Shown here: in pieces, positions 1 to 6,266 of the stretch
How the letters are laid out: each line of letters opens with the position of its first letter
Numbering within the stretch: the first letter of the stretch is position 1
Assembly: GCA_017464985.1 (NCBI GenBank)
Contig: JAFTXL010000117.1
Span: 1-8,279 of the forward strand
Reading direction: 5' to 3'
DNA: 8,279 nucleotides
Source of the DNA: Clostridia bacterium
GTDB taxonomy: Bacteria > Bacillota_A > Clostridia > UBA1212
Made by a program: the position numbers and the translations under genes
The notes under the pieces: generated by a model
Told to the model about the DNA's origin: nothing
What the model saw: the letters and a program-made list of their open reading frames with translations, nothing else
Database searches by the model: none

Positions 1-1272
1 AGAGCAGGTGCATATGTATTGGCTATGGCTAAAAATCATAAACCTGTTATCATAGTTGGCAGCGATACGAGACTTTCATGCAGTATGCTTGAAAATGCGC
101 TGGTAGCAGGTATTTGTTCAACCGGAGCTACAGCGATGTGCGCAGGTGTTATTCCCACTCCCGCAATAGCATACCTTACGAAAAAATATGAGGCTGACGC
201 AGGTGTCATGATTTCAGCGTCACATAACTCATTTGAATTTAACGGTATTAAATTTTTTAGTGATCAGGGTTACAAACTGCTTGATGAAACAGAAGATATG
301 ATCGAGAAACTCGTTATGTCTGAGGATGATACGATTCCGAATCCCGTAGGTGAAAATCTCGGTAAGCGTATTGAATGTGAAGATGCATTTGAAGATTATC
401 TCGATTATCTTTTAACTTCAGCAGGCGGCCGTTATGACGGACTCAACGTTGTTCTTGATTGCGCAAACGGCGCATCGTATAAAGTTGCTCCTGCTTTGTT
501 TAAAAAGCTGGGCGCAAATGTTACAGTAATCGGAAATACTCCTGACGGTATAAATATAAACAAAAAATGCGGTTCTACTCATATGGAAAAGCTTATTGAA
601 AAGGTCAAGGAGATTAAAGCCGATGTTGGTTTCGCATATGACGGAGATGCTGACAGACTTCTTGCGGTAGATGAAAATGGCGAGTTGGTTGACGGTGACG
701 CTGTTATGTCAATGCTTGCTATTGCAATGAAGAAAAAAGGTACTCTTGTGCGTAACACACTAGTTATTACAATTATGAGTAATATGGGTGTTGACATTAT
801 GGCAAAAGAACACGGCATTGATATTGTTAAGACTAAAGTTGGAGACAGATATGTTCTTGAGGAAATGCTTAAGAGCGGATACGTTTTAGGAGGTGAGCAG
901 TCAGGTCATGTAATATCGCTTGCTCATAATACAACAGGTGACGGACTTGTTACATCACTCATGGTTGCATCTACTATCTGCAACGAAAAGAAGAAACTTT
1001 CAGAACTTGCTTCTGTGTACCATGCGCTTCCGCAGGTTCTTATAAATGCAAGAGTAAGAAATGAACTTAAATATCAGTTCATGGAGGACGCTGACATCGC
1101 TTCAATGTGTGAAGAACTTGAAAATGAGTTTAACGGAGAGGGAAGAGTTGTTATCCGTCCTTCCGGTACAGAGCCTATTGTGCGTGTTATGATAGAAGGT
1201 AAAGATTATAATTACATAAAGCACCGCGCGGAGCTTTTGGCAGCGCTTATCGAGAGCAAACTCGGTATGTAA
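1..1272 (+). CDS. glmM: Phosphoglucosamine mutase GlmM, 5' end cut off by the window edge
   Basis: Cytoplasmic enzyme that interconverts glucosamine-6-phosphate and glucosamine-1-phosphate, the step before GlmU on the way to UDP-GlcNAc and peptidoglycan. All four signature loops of the alpha-D-phosphohexomutase family are visible: the phosphoserine loop SASHN (active-site Ser codon 220-222), the Mg-binding loop DGDADR (640-657), the sugar-specificity loop GGEQSGH (889-909) and the C-terminal phosphate-binding loop RPSGTEP (1156-1176). The frame is open from base 1 and its first residues, RAGAYVLA, match the usual GlmM stretch about 28 residues into the protein, so the true start lies upstream. 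The TTG at 19 is internal. The 423 visible residues plus about 27 missing give the usual length of about 450. GlmM is preferred over phosphomannomutase/phosphoglucomutase because of the RAGAYVL and GGEQSGH contexts. The residue after SASHN is Ser where Pro is usual, which is a minor variant. Confidence 0.95.
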   Translation, partial: RAGAYVLAMAKNHKPVIIVGSDTRLSCSMLENALVAGICSTGATAMCAGVIPTPAIAYLTKKYEADAGVMISASHNSFEFNGIKFFSDQGYKLLDETEDMIEKLVMSEDDTIPNPVGENLGKRIECEDAFEDYLDYLLTSAGGRYDGLNVVLDCANGASYKVAPALFKKLGANVTVIGNTPDGININKKCGSTHMEKLIEKVKEIKADVGFAYDGDADRLLAVDENGELVDGDAVMSMLAIAMKKKGTLVRNTLVITIMSNMGVDIMAKEHGIDIVKTKVGDRYVLEEMLKSGYVLGGEQSGHVISLAHNTTGDGLVTSLMVASTICNEKKKLSELASVYHALPQVLINARVRNELKYQFMEDADIASMCEELENEFNGEGRVVIRPSGTEPIVRVMIEGKDYNYIKHRAELLAALIESKLGM

Positions 1273-1287
1273 ATCAAGTATTATTTG

Positions 1288-1325
1288 CAGGCGGCAGCCT
1301 TTAACGTAATAAGGGCTGCCGCCTG
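1288..1325 (+). terminator. GC-rich hairpin terminator after glmM
   Basis: A perfect 12-bp inverted repeat (arm CAGGCGGCAGCC at 1288-1299, partner at 1314-1325) extends inward by one G-T and three A-T pairs, giving a 16-bp stem around a 6-nt loop (1304-1309). It starts 15 nt after the glmM stop. The tract after the stem is AT-rich (AATTTATATATATT) but not a clean run of T, so termination may be partial. The position directly after a stop codon supports a terminator over an operator. Confidence 0.7.
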
Positions 1326-1373
1326 AATTTATATATATTAAAATAAAAAGCATATGAAAAGGAAATATGAGTT

Positions 1374-3776
1374 ATGTGTAATGAATTTTTTTCAAAAGCA
1401 AAGGCTATATTTGTACAGGATGACACGAAAGAGTTTGTAGTTTCATGCGGATATAGAGCGGATTTTAATGCAGATAAAAATAATGCGGATGTCAAAGTAA
1501 AAATAACTGGAAGAAGTTTTTACAGACTGTATATAAACGGCGAAATCGTGATGCACGGTCCAGCAAGAACCGCCAAAGGTTATCTTCGCGTAGATGAAAT
1601 AGACATCGGCAAATATGTGCGTTCAGGGAATAACGCAGTTGCGATAGAACAGATAAGCTATGGAAAACCGTTTGGAGGATATTCAAATGATATTACTCTT
1701 GAGGACGGTGTAATTATATTTGAAATATTCGGAGCTGACGGAAGTACGCTTGCATTCTCATCAGAAAATACTCCGTGCATTATGTTGAAAAATAGGCATA
1801 AAAAGACAGACCGTAAGTCACATTGCCGTGAGGTATGTGAAGTATGGGATGTAGATGAAAACTATTTTGAGTGGAGATGCGGAGAAGTATTTTCGGATTT
1901 TAATTCAAGCACAGAGATTGCTGCGGATTTTAAACTGTTGCCGAGGGAAATGCTTTATCCTGATATGAAGTATGTGCAGGACGCAAATCTTGCTGAATTC
2001 GGCACATTTAATTATGAACGTGAATACGAACTGCGTTTTCACGAAAGAGTAGCTGAGGACTATTATAAGACTCTTGACGGGCATCTGCTCAAAGACCTTG
2101 GCAGCATATGTGAACATGCCGGAGATATCAAACTCGATTATATCCAAAACGGTGTATCTCTAAACGTCAAAGAAAATGCATATCTTATGTATGATTTCAG
2201 AGAGAGCCATGTTGGTTTTGTAGGTCTTACGGTAAAGACAGATAAAGATATAAGAATTGATATCGTTGCAACGGAGCTTATGGATACGGACGGCACGAAT
2301 TTCCTTGACTTTAATACAGGAACACGTCTCTATATAAAGGCAGGAGAGTATTCTTTTGTACATTTTGAACCGGCGCTTGCGCGGTACATCAGACTTTATA
2401 TTACCGGAGAGGCAAATGTTTCAATAACAAATCTGAACATACTTACATACAGCTATCCTGATCTGCGCGAGGGTTACTTTATGTGCAGCGATGATGATGT
2501 AAACCGTTTGTACAATGCCGCAAGAAAAACCCTTATACTCAATACGCTTGATATATTTATGGACTGTCCTGACAGAGAGAGAGGCGGATGGCTTTGTGAT
2601 TCGTTCTGGACCGCAAGAGCGGCAGCTCTTATGCTGGGAGATACAAAGGTAGAGAAAGCCTTTATTGAGAACTTTCTTTTGACTGATGCATCGCTCTATA
2701 AATACGGATTTTTCCCGTCTGTGTATCCTAACAGCAGCCCCGGATATCCTTGTGATGAGATTTCAACATGGAGCTTTTGGCTTTTAGCGGAAATTGCAGA
2801 GTACGTGAAGCGCAGCGGTGACTTTGAACTTGTCAAAAAACATAAGGCTCGTATTGATGCGTTTATCGACGGAGCGCTGACTCTTAAAGGTGAATCCGGT
2901 TTACTTGAAAATCTTCCTATTGTATTTATTGATTGGTCACAGTCAAATAATCCTGCAAATACAAGGCCAATAAGCGTCCCTGCAAATGCACTATTTGCGT
3001 ATGCACTTCGTGAATATGCGGCTGTTATGGGTGATACCGTGCGTGCTGAAATTGCGGAAGCAATGACTGCGGTCCTTAAAGAAGCAGTTTCTGTATGCAA
3101 TGAAAAAGACAGACTTCCCGACAGCTTGACATATGCGGACGGAAAGTTTACCGACAACGGCGTTTACTCGGAAGCCGCTCATTTTACAACTCTTTGGAGT
3201 GAGCTTATGGGAACCGGCGTATGCGGAGAGCTCAGAAGCAGAACGAATACCGTAAAACTGAATGTTATAGATAAAATGGGTCCAGCACCGAAATACAGAG
3301 CGCATCCGAACATCGGCAAGAGCGGTCTTTTCATAGGCGATTGTGTAAGGTTTGATATGCTTGTGAAGCTCGGACGCATTGAAACAATGTTTGATGAGCT
3401 TAAAGCGATTTTCTATCCTCAGCTTCAGGAGGGCCCCGGAACTCTGTGGGAGAATGAAGTTATCGAAGCTACAAGCCGCTGTCATGGATTCAACGCCCAC
3501 GTAGGTGTACACCTTACACGTGACATACTCGGACTTAATCCTGTTGATGAAGTGAACAAGACTTTGGTAATCACTCCGCACCCTGCAAATCTCAGATGGG
3601 CAAGAGGTGTTGAAAAGACAAAAGCAGGATGCATTTCTGTTTCTTTTGTTTCCGTCAACGGACGTTTTGAACTAAAAGCGGTTGTACCAAGCTGCTATAA
3701 GTGCAGTGTTGAGCTTCCTCCGTATATCGCAGGACTCAGCGAAGATAATATTAAAATTGATGTTAGATATGTGTGA
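1374..3776 (+). CDS. GH78-like alpha-L-rhamnosidase family protein, cytoplasmic
   Basis: An 800-residue protein with the layout of bacterial alpha-L-rhamnosidases, which release terminal L-rhamnose from glycosides. An N-terminal beta-sandwich is seen at about residues 40-95 (YRLYINGE, then GYLRVDEIDIGKYV). Further beta-rich sequence runs to about 365, then an alpha-barrel catalytic region of about 366-710, and a C-terminal beta domain. Catalytic candidates are Glu402 in DCPDRERGGWLCD (397-409), the expected general acid, and Glu693 in GTLWENE, the expected base. The classical motif is closer to DCPQRDERLGW-GD, so this is a divergent branch and the sugar it cleaves is uncertain. There is no signal peptide or membrane segment, so it probably acts inside the cell on imported oligosaccharides or glycosides. 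The ATG at 1374 has AAAGGAA upstream. It sits alone between terminators, with no transporter or rhamnose-catabolic gene beside it. No convincing promoter is seen in the 48 nt after the upstream hairpin. Confidence 0.82.
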   Translation: MCNEFFSKAKAIFVQDDTKEFVVSCGYRADFNADKNNADVKVKITGRSFYRLYINGEIVMHGPARTAKGYLRVDEIDIGKYVRSGNNAVAIEQISYGKPFGGYSNDITLEDGVIIFEIFGADGSTLAFSSENTPCIMLKNRHKKTDRKSHCREVCEVWDVDENYFEWRCGEVFSDFNSSTEIAADFKLLPREMLYPDMKYVQDANLAEFGTFNYEREYELRFHERVAEDYYKTLDGHLLKDLGSICEHAGDIKLDYIQNGVSLNVKENAYLMYDFRESHVGFVGLTVKTDKDIRIDIVATELMDTDGTNFLDFNTGTRLYIKAGEYSFVHFEPALARYIRLYITGEANVSITNLNILTYSYPDLREGYFMCSDDDVNRLYNAARKTLILNTLDIFMDCPDRERGGWLCDSFWTARAAALMLGDTKVEKAFIENFLLTDASLYKYGFFPSVYPNSSPGYPCDEISTWSFWLLAEIAEYVKRSGDFELVKKHKARIDAFIDGALTLKGESGLLENLPIVFIDWSQSNNPANTRPISVPANALFAYALREYAAVMGDTVRAEIAEAMTAVLKEAVSVCNEKDRLPDSLTYADGKFTDNGVYSEAAHFTTLWSELMGTGVCGELRSRTNTVKLNVIDKMGPAPKYRAHPNIGKSGLFIGDCVRFDMLVKLGRIETMFDELKAIFYPQLQEGPGTLWENEVIEATSRCHGFNAHVGVHLTRDILGLNPVDEVNKTLVITPHPANLRWARGVEKTKAGCISVSFVSVNGRFELKAVVPSCYKCSVELPPYIAGLSEDNIKIDVRYV

Positions 3777-3778
3777 TT

Positions 3779-3838
3779 AGTAAAAAGTAACAGGCGAAAC
3801 TATGAAAAAATAGTTTCTGACTGTTACTTTTTACTTAT
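3779..3838 (+). terminator. Two-tier hairpin terminator after the rhamnosidase-like gene
   Basis: The perfect 15-bp outer arms AGTAAAAAGTAACAG (3779-3793) and CTGTTACTTTTTACT (3821-3835) enclose an inner 8-bp stem, GAAACTAT (3796-3803) with ATAGTTTC (3810-3817), around an A-rich loop. The A run in the left arm and T run in the right arm fit an intrinsic terminator that could work in both directions. It begins two bases after the TGA at 3774-3776, so it closes that transcript and insulates the following regulator. Confidence 0.75.
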
Positions 3839-3840
3839 TA

Positions 3841-3869
3841 TTGACAAACTAACGGTGTTAGCATAATAT
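3841..3869 (+). promoter_or_regulatory. Sigma-A-type promoter of the tetR-ABC operon
   Basis: A consensus -35 box TTGACA (3841-3846) is followed 17 nt later by TAATAT (3864-3869) as the likely -10. CATAAT at 3862-3867 is closer to the -10 consensus but leaves only a 15-nt spacer. Transcription would begin near 3876, leaving a leader of about 65 nt before the regulator start at 3941. The promoter lies directly after a terminator and is overlaid by the operator palindrome, so it is the obvious control point for the three downstream genes. Confidence 0.75.
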
Positions 3870-3884
3870 TAACACCGTTAGTTT
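3846..3884. promoter_or_regulatory. Double TetR-type operator (39-bp palindrome)
   Basis: Perfect 15-bp arms AAACTAACGGTGTTA (3846-3860) and TAACACCGTTAGTTT (3870-3884) flank a 9-bp spacer. Each arm region also contains its own short palindrome: CTAACGGTGTTAG at 3849-3861, and on the other strand CTAACGGTGTTAA at 3869-3881, matching at 12 of 13 bases. Their centres are 20 bp apart, about two helical turns, so two repressor dimers could bind on the same face of the DNA. The first site fills the -35/-10 spacer and the second covers the -10 edge and start site. The regulator encoded immediately downstream is the natural ligand (inference). Confidence 0.8.
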
Positions 3885-3940
3885 ATTTTGCAAAAACACT
3901 ATGATTCAAGAAAGGAATGCTTTTTAGCAGGGTATAAATA

Positions 3941-4531
3941 ATGGCAAAACGCGGTTTGGACAGCGGACAGATATTTGATGAGGCGGAAAAACTTGTAACG
4001 GAGAAAGGGTATGATAATTTTTCTGTGAGGGAGCTTGCTTCAAGGTTAGGGGTGAAGCCTGCGTCTCTGTATAATCACATAAATGGACTTGAAGAAATAA
4101 ATGTAGAAATTGCTTTGCGCTCTGCAAGCAAGATGGGAACAGCAATTCAAAATGCTGTAGCAGGAAAATCTCCTGACGAGGCCTTTATCGATGGAACAAG
4201 AGCATACAGAAAGTTTGCGATTGAAAATCCTGAGCTGTACAAGGCTTTTGTGAGGAGACCGCTGCTTAACGATGAAACAGCATTGCGTGCAGGTTTTCAA
4301 AGTTTTTCTCCGCTGCGTGATATTGTTATGAGTTACGGTTTAAGCGAGAAAGATTCTCTTAATTATATAAGAGGTTTACGCTCCGTTATGCATGGATTTA
4401 TTGAACTGACAAATAACGGTTTTATGCAGAGGGGCGATATCTCGCAGGACGAAAGCTATGATGAGATTATGGCAAATTATCTTGCTGCGCTTAAATCAAA
4501 GTCATCGGATGCGGAGGTGAGGCCTTCATGA
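3941..4531 (+). CDS. TetR/AcrR family transcriptional repressor, WHG-type C-terminal domain
   Basis: A 196-residue DNA-binding regulator. The N-terminal TetR domain has a clear helix-turn-helix at residues 26-47 (FSVRELASRLGVKPASLYNHI). The C-terminal ligand-binding region resembles the WHG class, with RAYRKFAIENPELYKAFV at about 87-104 and MHG at 150-152 where many relatives have WHG. It probably binds the double operator just upstream of its own gene, repressing itself and the exporter until a small molecule, possibly an exporter substrate, is bound; this is inferred from gene order. The ATG at 3941 is preceded by AGCAGGG with about 8 nt spacing. An earlier in-frame ATG at 3917 runs into a stop at 3935-3937, so 3941 is the first usable start. 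Its last codons contain the ribosome binding site of the next gene, and its TGA overlaps that gene's ATG. Confidence 0.92.
   Translation: MAKRGLDSGQIFDEAEKLVTEKGYDNFSVRELASRLGVKPASLYNHINGLEEINVEIALRSASKMGTAIQNAVAGKSPDEAFIDGTRAYRKFAIENPELYKAFVRRPLLNDETALRAGFQSFSPLRDIVMSYGLSEKDSLNYIRGLRSVMHGFIELTNNGFMQRGDISQDESYDEIMANYLAALKSKSSDAEVRPS
4513..4520 (+). promoter_or_regulatory. Ribosome binding site of the first ABC gene, inside the repressor gene
   Basis: GGAGGTGA lies 7 nt before the ATG at 4528. It is embedded in the last codons of the repressor gene, followed by an ATGA stop/start overlap, so ribosomes ending the repressor can restart on the transporter gene. This fixes the start of the first ABC half. 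Confidence 0.85.
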
Positions 4532-6261
4532 TAAAGTATTATAAAAAGTATATTAAAAAATATTGGTACAGTTTTTTGCTCGGACCTTTCTTTATGGTGC
4601 TTGAGGCGTGCGGTGAGTTTGTTTTGCCGTACATAAATGCAAATATTATAAATGACGGAGCGGCGAGCGGAGATATTGATTATATTATAAAAAATGGAAT
4701 ATATATGGCGTTGATTGCGGCTGCAATGATGATTACTGGTATACTTGGCGCAAATTTTTCGATACGTGCGTCAACACGCCTTGCCGCAGGCATACGTCGT
4801 GATGTTTTTTGCCGTATTGAAAAGTTTTCGTTTGCAAACATTGACGATTTTACAACAGGGTCACTTATTACAAGAATCACAAATGATATTACACAGATTC
4901 AAAATTTCAGCCAGTCGCTTCTTCGTGGTATGTTCAGAAGTCCTGTTATGCTTATCGGCGCACTGATAATGTCATTTCTTTTGGAACCGTCACTTGCATG
5001 GATTATATTTATGATTGTCCCGTTTTTGGCGGCAGCCATTGCCATTATTATTAAAGTAGCTTCACCGCGGTATACAAAAATGCAGAAAGCGATTGATGGC
5101 CTTAATAACGGCGTAGGAGAGACGATTACTAATGAAAAGGTAATTAAGTCATTTGTAAGAGAAGAACACGAAATAAGCAAATTTGAACGCATTAACGATG
5201 AACTTTTGAATAAGAGTACATCTGCTTTGAAAGTTATGCTTTTCATGCAGCCTGTTTCCGCACTCGCAGTACATGCAACTACTGTTCTGGTTGTGTGGTT
5301 TGCGGGAAAGCCTATCATGATAGGTGATATGGAAATAGGTACACTTACGGCTTTCATTACATATCTGTCACAGGTGCTTACAGCACTTAACTTCCTAGCA
5401 AATATAATTCTTCAGGGAACACGTGCGGCTGCGTCAAACAGACGTATAAGAGAAGTTATGGAAGCTGAAATAGATATAGACGACAGAAATGCTGCAAACA
5501 AAGATAAAAAAGTTGAATACGGAGAAATTGAGTTCCGCTCGGTCGGATTCAGATATTTTAAAAAGAATCGAGAAAAGGTTATTGATTCAGTCAATCTGCA
5601 CATAAATCCCGGTGAACTTGTTGGAATTATCGGTTCTACAGGGTCGGGAAAAACAACGCTTGTTTCGATGATTCCGAGACTGTACGATGCTGACAAGGGT
5701 GAAATTCTTGTAGACGGCGTGAATGTGAAAGATTATTCTCTTAATAATCTGCGCAGCGGAATTGCTATGGTGCTTCAGAAAAATACGCTGTTTTCAGGTA
5801 CTATAGCCGAGAATCTGCGTTGGGGAGATGAAACCGCAAGCGACGAAGAAATTGTACATGCCGCAAAAATTGCGCAGGCAGATTCATTTATCAGATCGTT
5901 TCCGCAGGGTTACGACAGCGATATAGGACGCGGCGGCGCAAATTTGTCCGGAGGTCAGAAACAAAGACTTTGTATTGCAAGAGCTCTGCTAAAAAAGCCA
6001 AAGATTATTATTTTGGACGATTCTACAAGCGCCGTAGATACAAAAACCGATGCGTCAATACGCACAGCATTTCGTGAGCAGCTTTCCGATACTACGAAAA
6101 TTATAATTGCACAGCGTATTACATCTGTTTGTGATGCGGACAAAATTATTGTAATGGACGGCGGACGGGTTGTAGGGGCAGGCTCTCATTCAGAGCTTAT
6201 TGATTCGTGTGAGACATACCGTGAGATTTATTACTCTCAGAAAGACAGAGAGGAGGTATAA
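4528..6261 (+). CDS. ABC exporter half-transporter with degenerate ATP site (heterodimer subunit 1)
   Basis: A 577-residue fused membrane plus ATPase subunit of an exporter in the inner membrane. About six membrane helices lie near residues 14-37, 54-77, 134-153, 157-176, 237-260 and 270-295. The ATPase domain follows, with Walker A GSTGSGKTT (369-377, Lys375), Q-loop Gln417, a canonical signature LSGGQ (473-477) and Walker B ILDD. Position 498 is Asp where the catalytic Glu is expected, and the switch residue at 529 is Gln in IAQR where His is expected. In known heterodimeric multidrug exporters such as BmrCD, LmrCD and TM287/288, one partner carries these losses. This subunit therefore probably forms the non-hydrolysing site and lends its intact signature to the partner's active site. 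It overlaps the repressor by 4 nt and has its own strong ribosome binding site. The substrate is unknown; drug, peptide or lipid are all possible. Confidence 0.93.
   Translation: MIKYYKKYIKKYWYSFLLGPFFMVLEACGEFVLPYINANIINDGAASGDIDYIIKNGIYMALIAAAMMITGILGANFSIRASTRLAAGIRRDVFCRIEKFSFANIDDFTTGSLITRITNDITQIQNFSQSLLRGMFRSPVMLIGALIMSFLLEPSLAWIIFMIVPFLAAAIAIIIKVASPRYTKMQKAIDGLNNGVGETITNEKVIKSFVREEHEISKFERINDELLNKSTSALKVMLFMQPVSALAVHATTVLVVWFAGKPIMIGDMEIGTLTAFITYLSQVLTALNFLANIILQGTRAAASNRRIREVMEAEIDIDDRNAANKDKKVEYGEIEFRSVGFRYFKKNREKVIDSVNLHINPGELVGIIGSTGSGKTTLVSMIPRLYDADKGEILVDGVNVKDYSLNNLRSGIAMVLQKNTLFSGTIAENLRWGDETASDEEIVHAAKIAQADSFIRSFPQGYDSDIGRGGANLSGGQKQRLCIARALLKKPKIIILDDSTSAVDTKTDASIRTAFREQLSDTTKIIIAQRITSVCDADKIIVMDGGRVVGAGSHSELIDSCETYREIYYSQKDREEV
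6251..6257 (+). promoter_or_regulatory. Ribosome binding site of the second ABC gene
   Basis: A perfect AGGAGGT lies within the last codons of the first ABC gene, 9 nt before the ATG at 6267. It decides the start in favour of 6267 over later in-frame ATG codons at residues 27, 36 and 41, and supports co-translation of the two subunits. Confidence 0.85.
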
Positions 6262-6266
6262 GGCAT

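Noticed and set aside
19..21. TTG as the start of glmM
   Set aside because: The frame stays open to base 1 and the residues before it (RAGAYV) match conserved GlmM sequence, so the start is outside the window.
1354..1440. Small frame of 28 codons overlapping the start of the rhamnosidase-like gene
   Set aside because: No good ribosome binding site ahead of its ATG, and it is out of frame with the real gene. A 4-codon frame at 1367 is likewise explained by chance.
2696..3581. Long antisense open frames (153 and 196 codons) inside the rhamnosidase-like gene
   Set aside because: They overlap each other and a gene with strong family motifs, lack ribosome binding sites, and have translations rich in Ser/Ala/Ile or Cys/His typical of shadow frames.
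3846..3884. Palindrome considered as a recombination site, integron-like site or transposon end
   Set aside because: There is no recombinase or transposase nearby and no flanking duplication, and its exact overlay on a promoter next to a TetR gene explains it as an operator.
3901..3937. Very short frames (8 codons from 3901, 6 codons from 3917) in the leader of the repressor gene
   Set aside because: Too short, no regulatory codon pattern and no competing hairpins around them, so a leader-peptide attenuator is not supported.
4745..4966. 73-codon + strand frame inside the first ABC gene
   Set aside because: It is out of frame with a well-supported membrane domain, has no initiation signal, and resembles no known protein.
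4528..6261. Subunit 1 considered a decaying, inactive ABC gene because of the lost Walker B Glu and switch His
   Set aside because: The frame is intact, other motifs are perfect, and the defects match the partner's altered signature as in known heterodimeric exporters.
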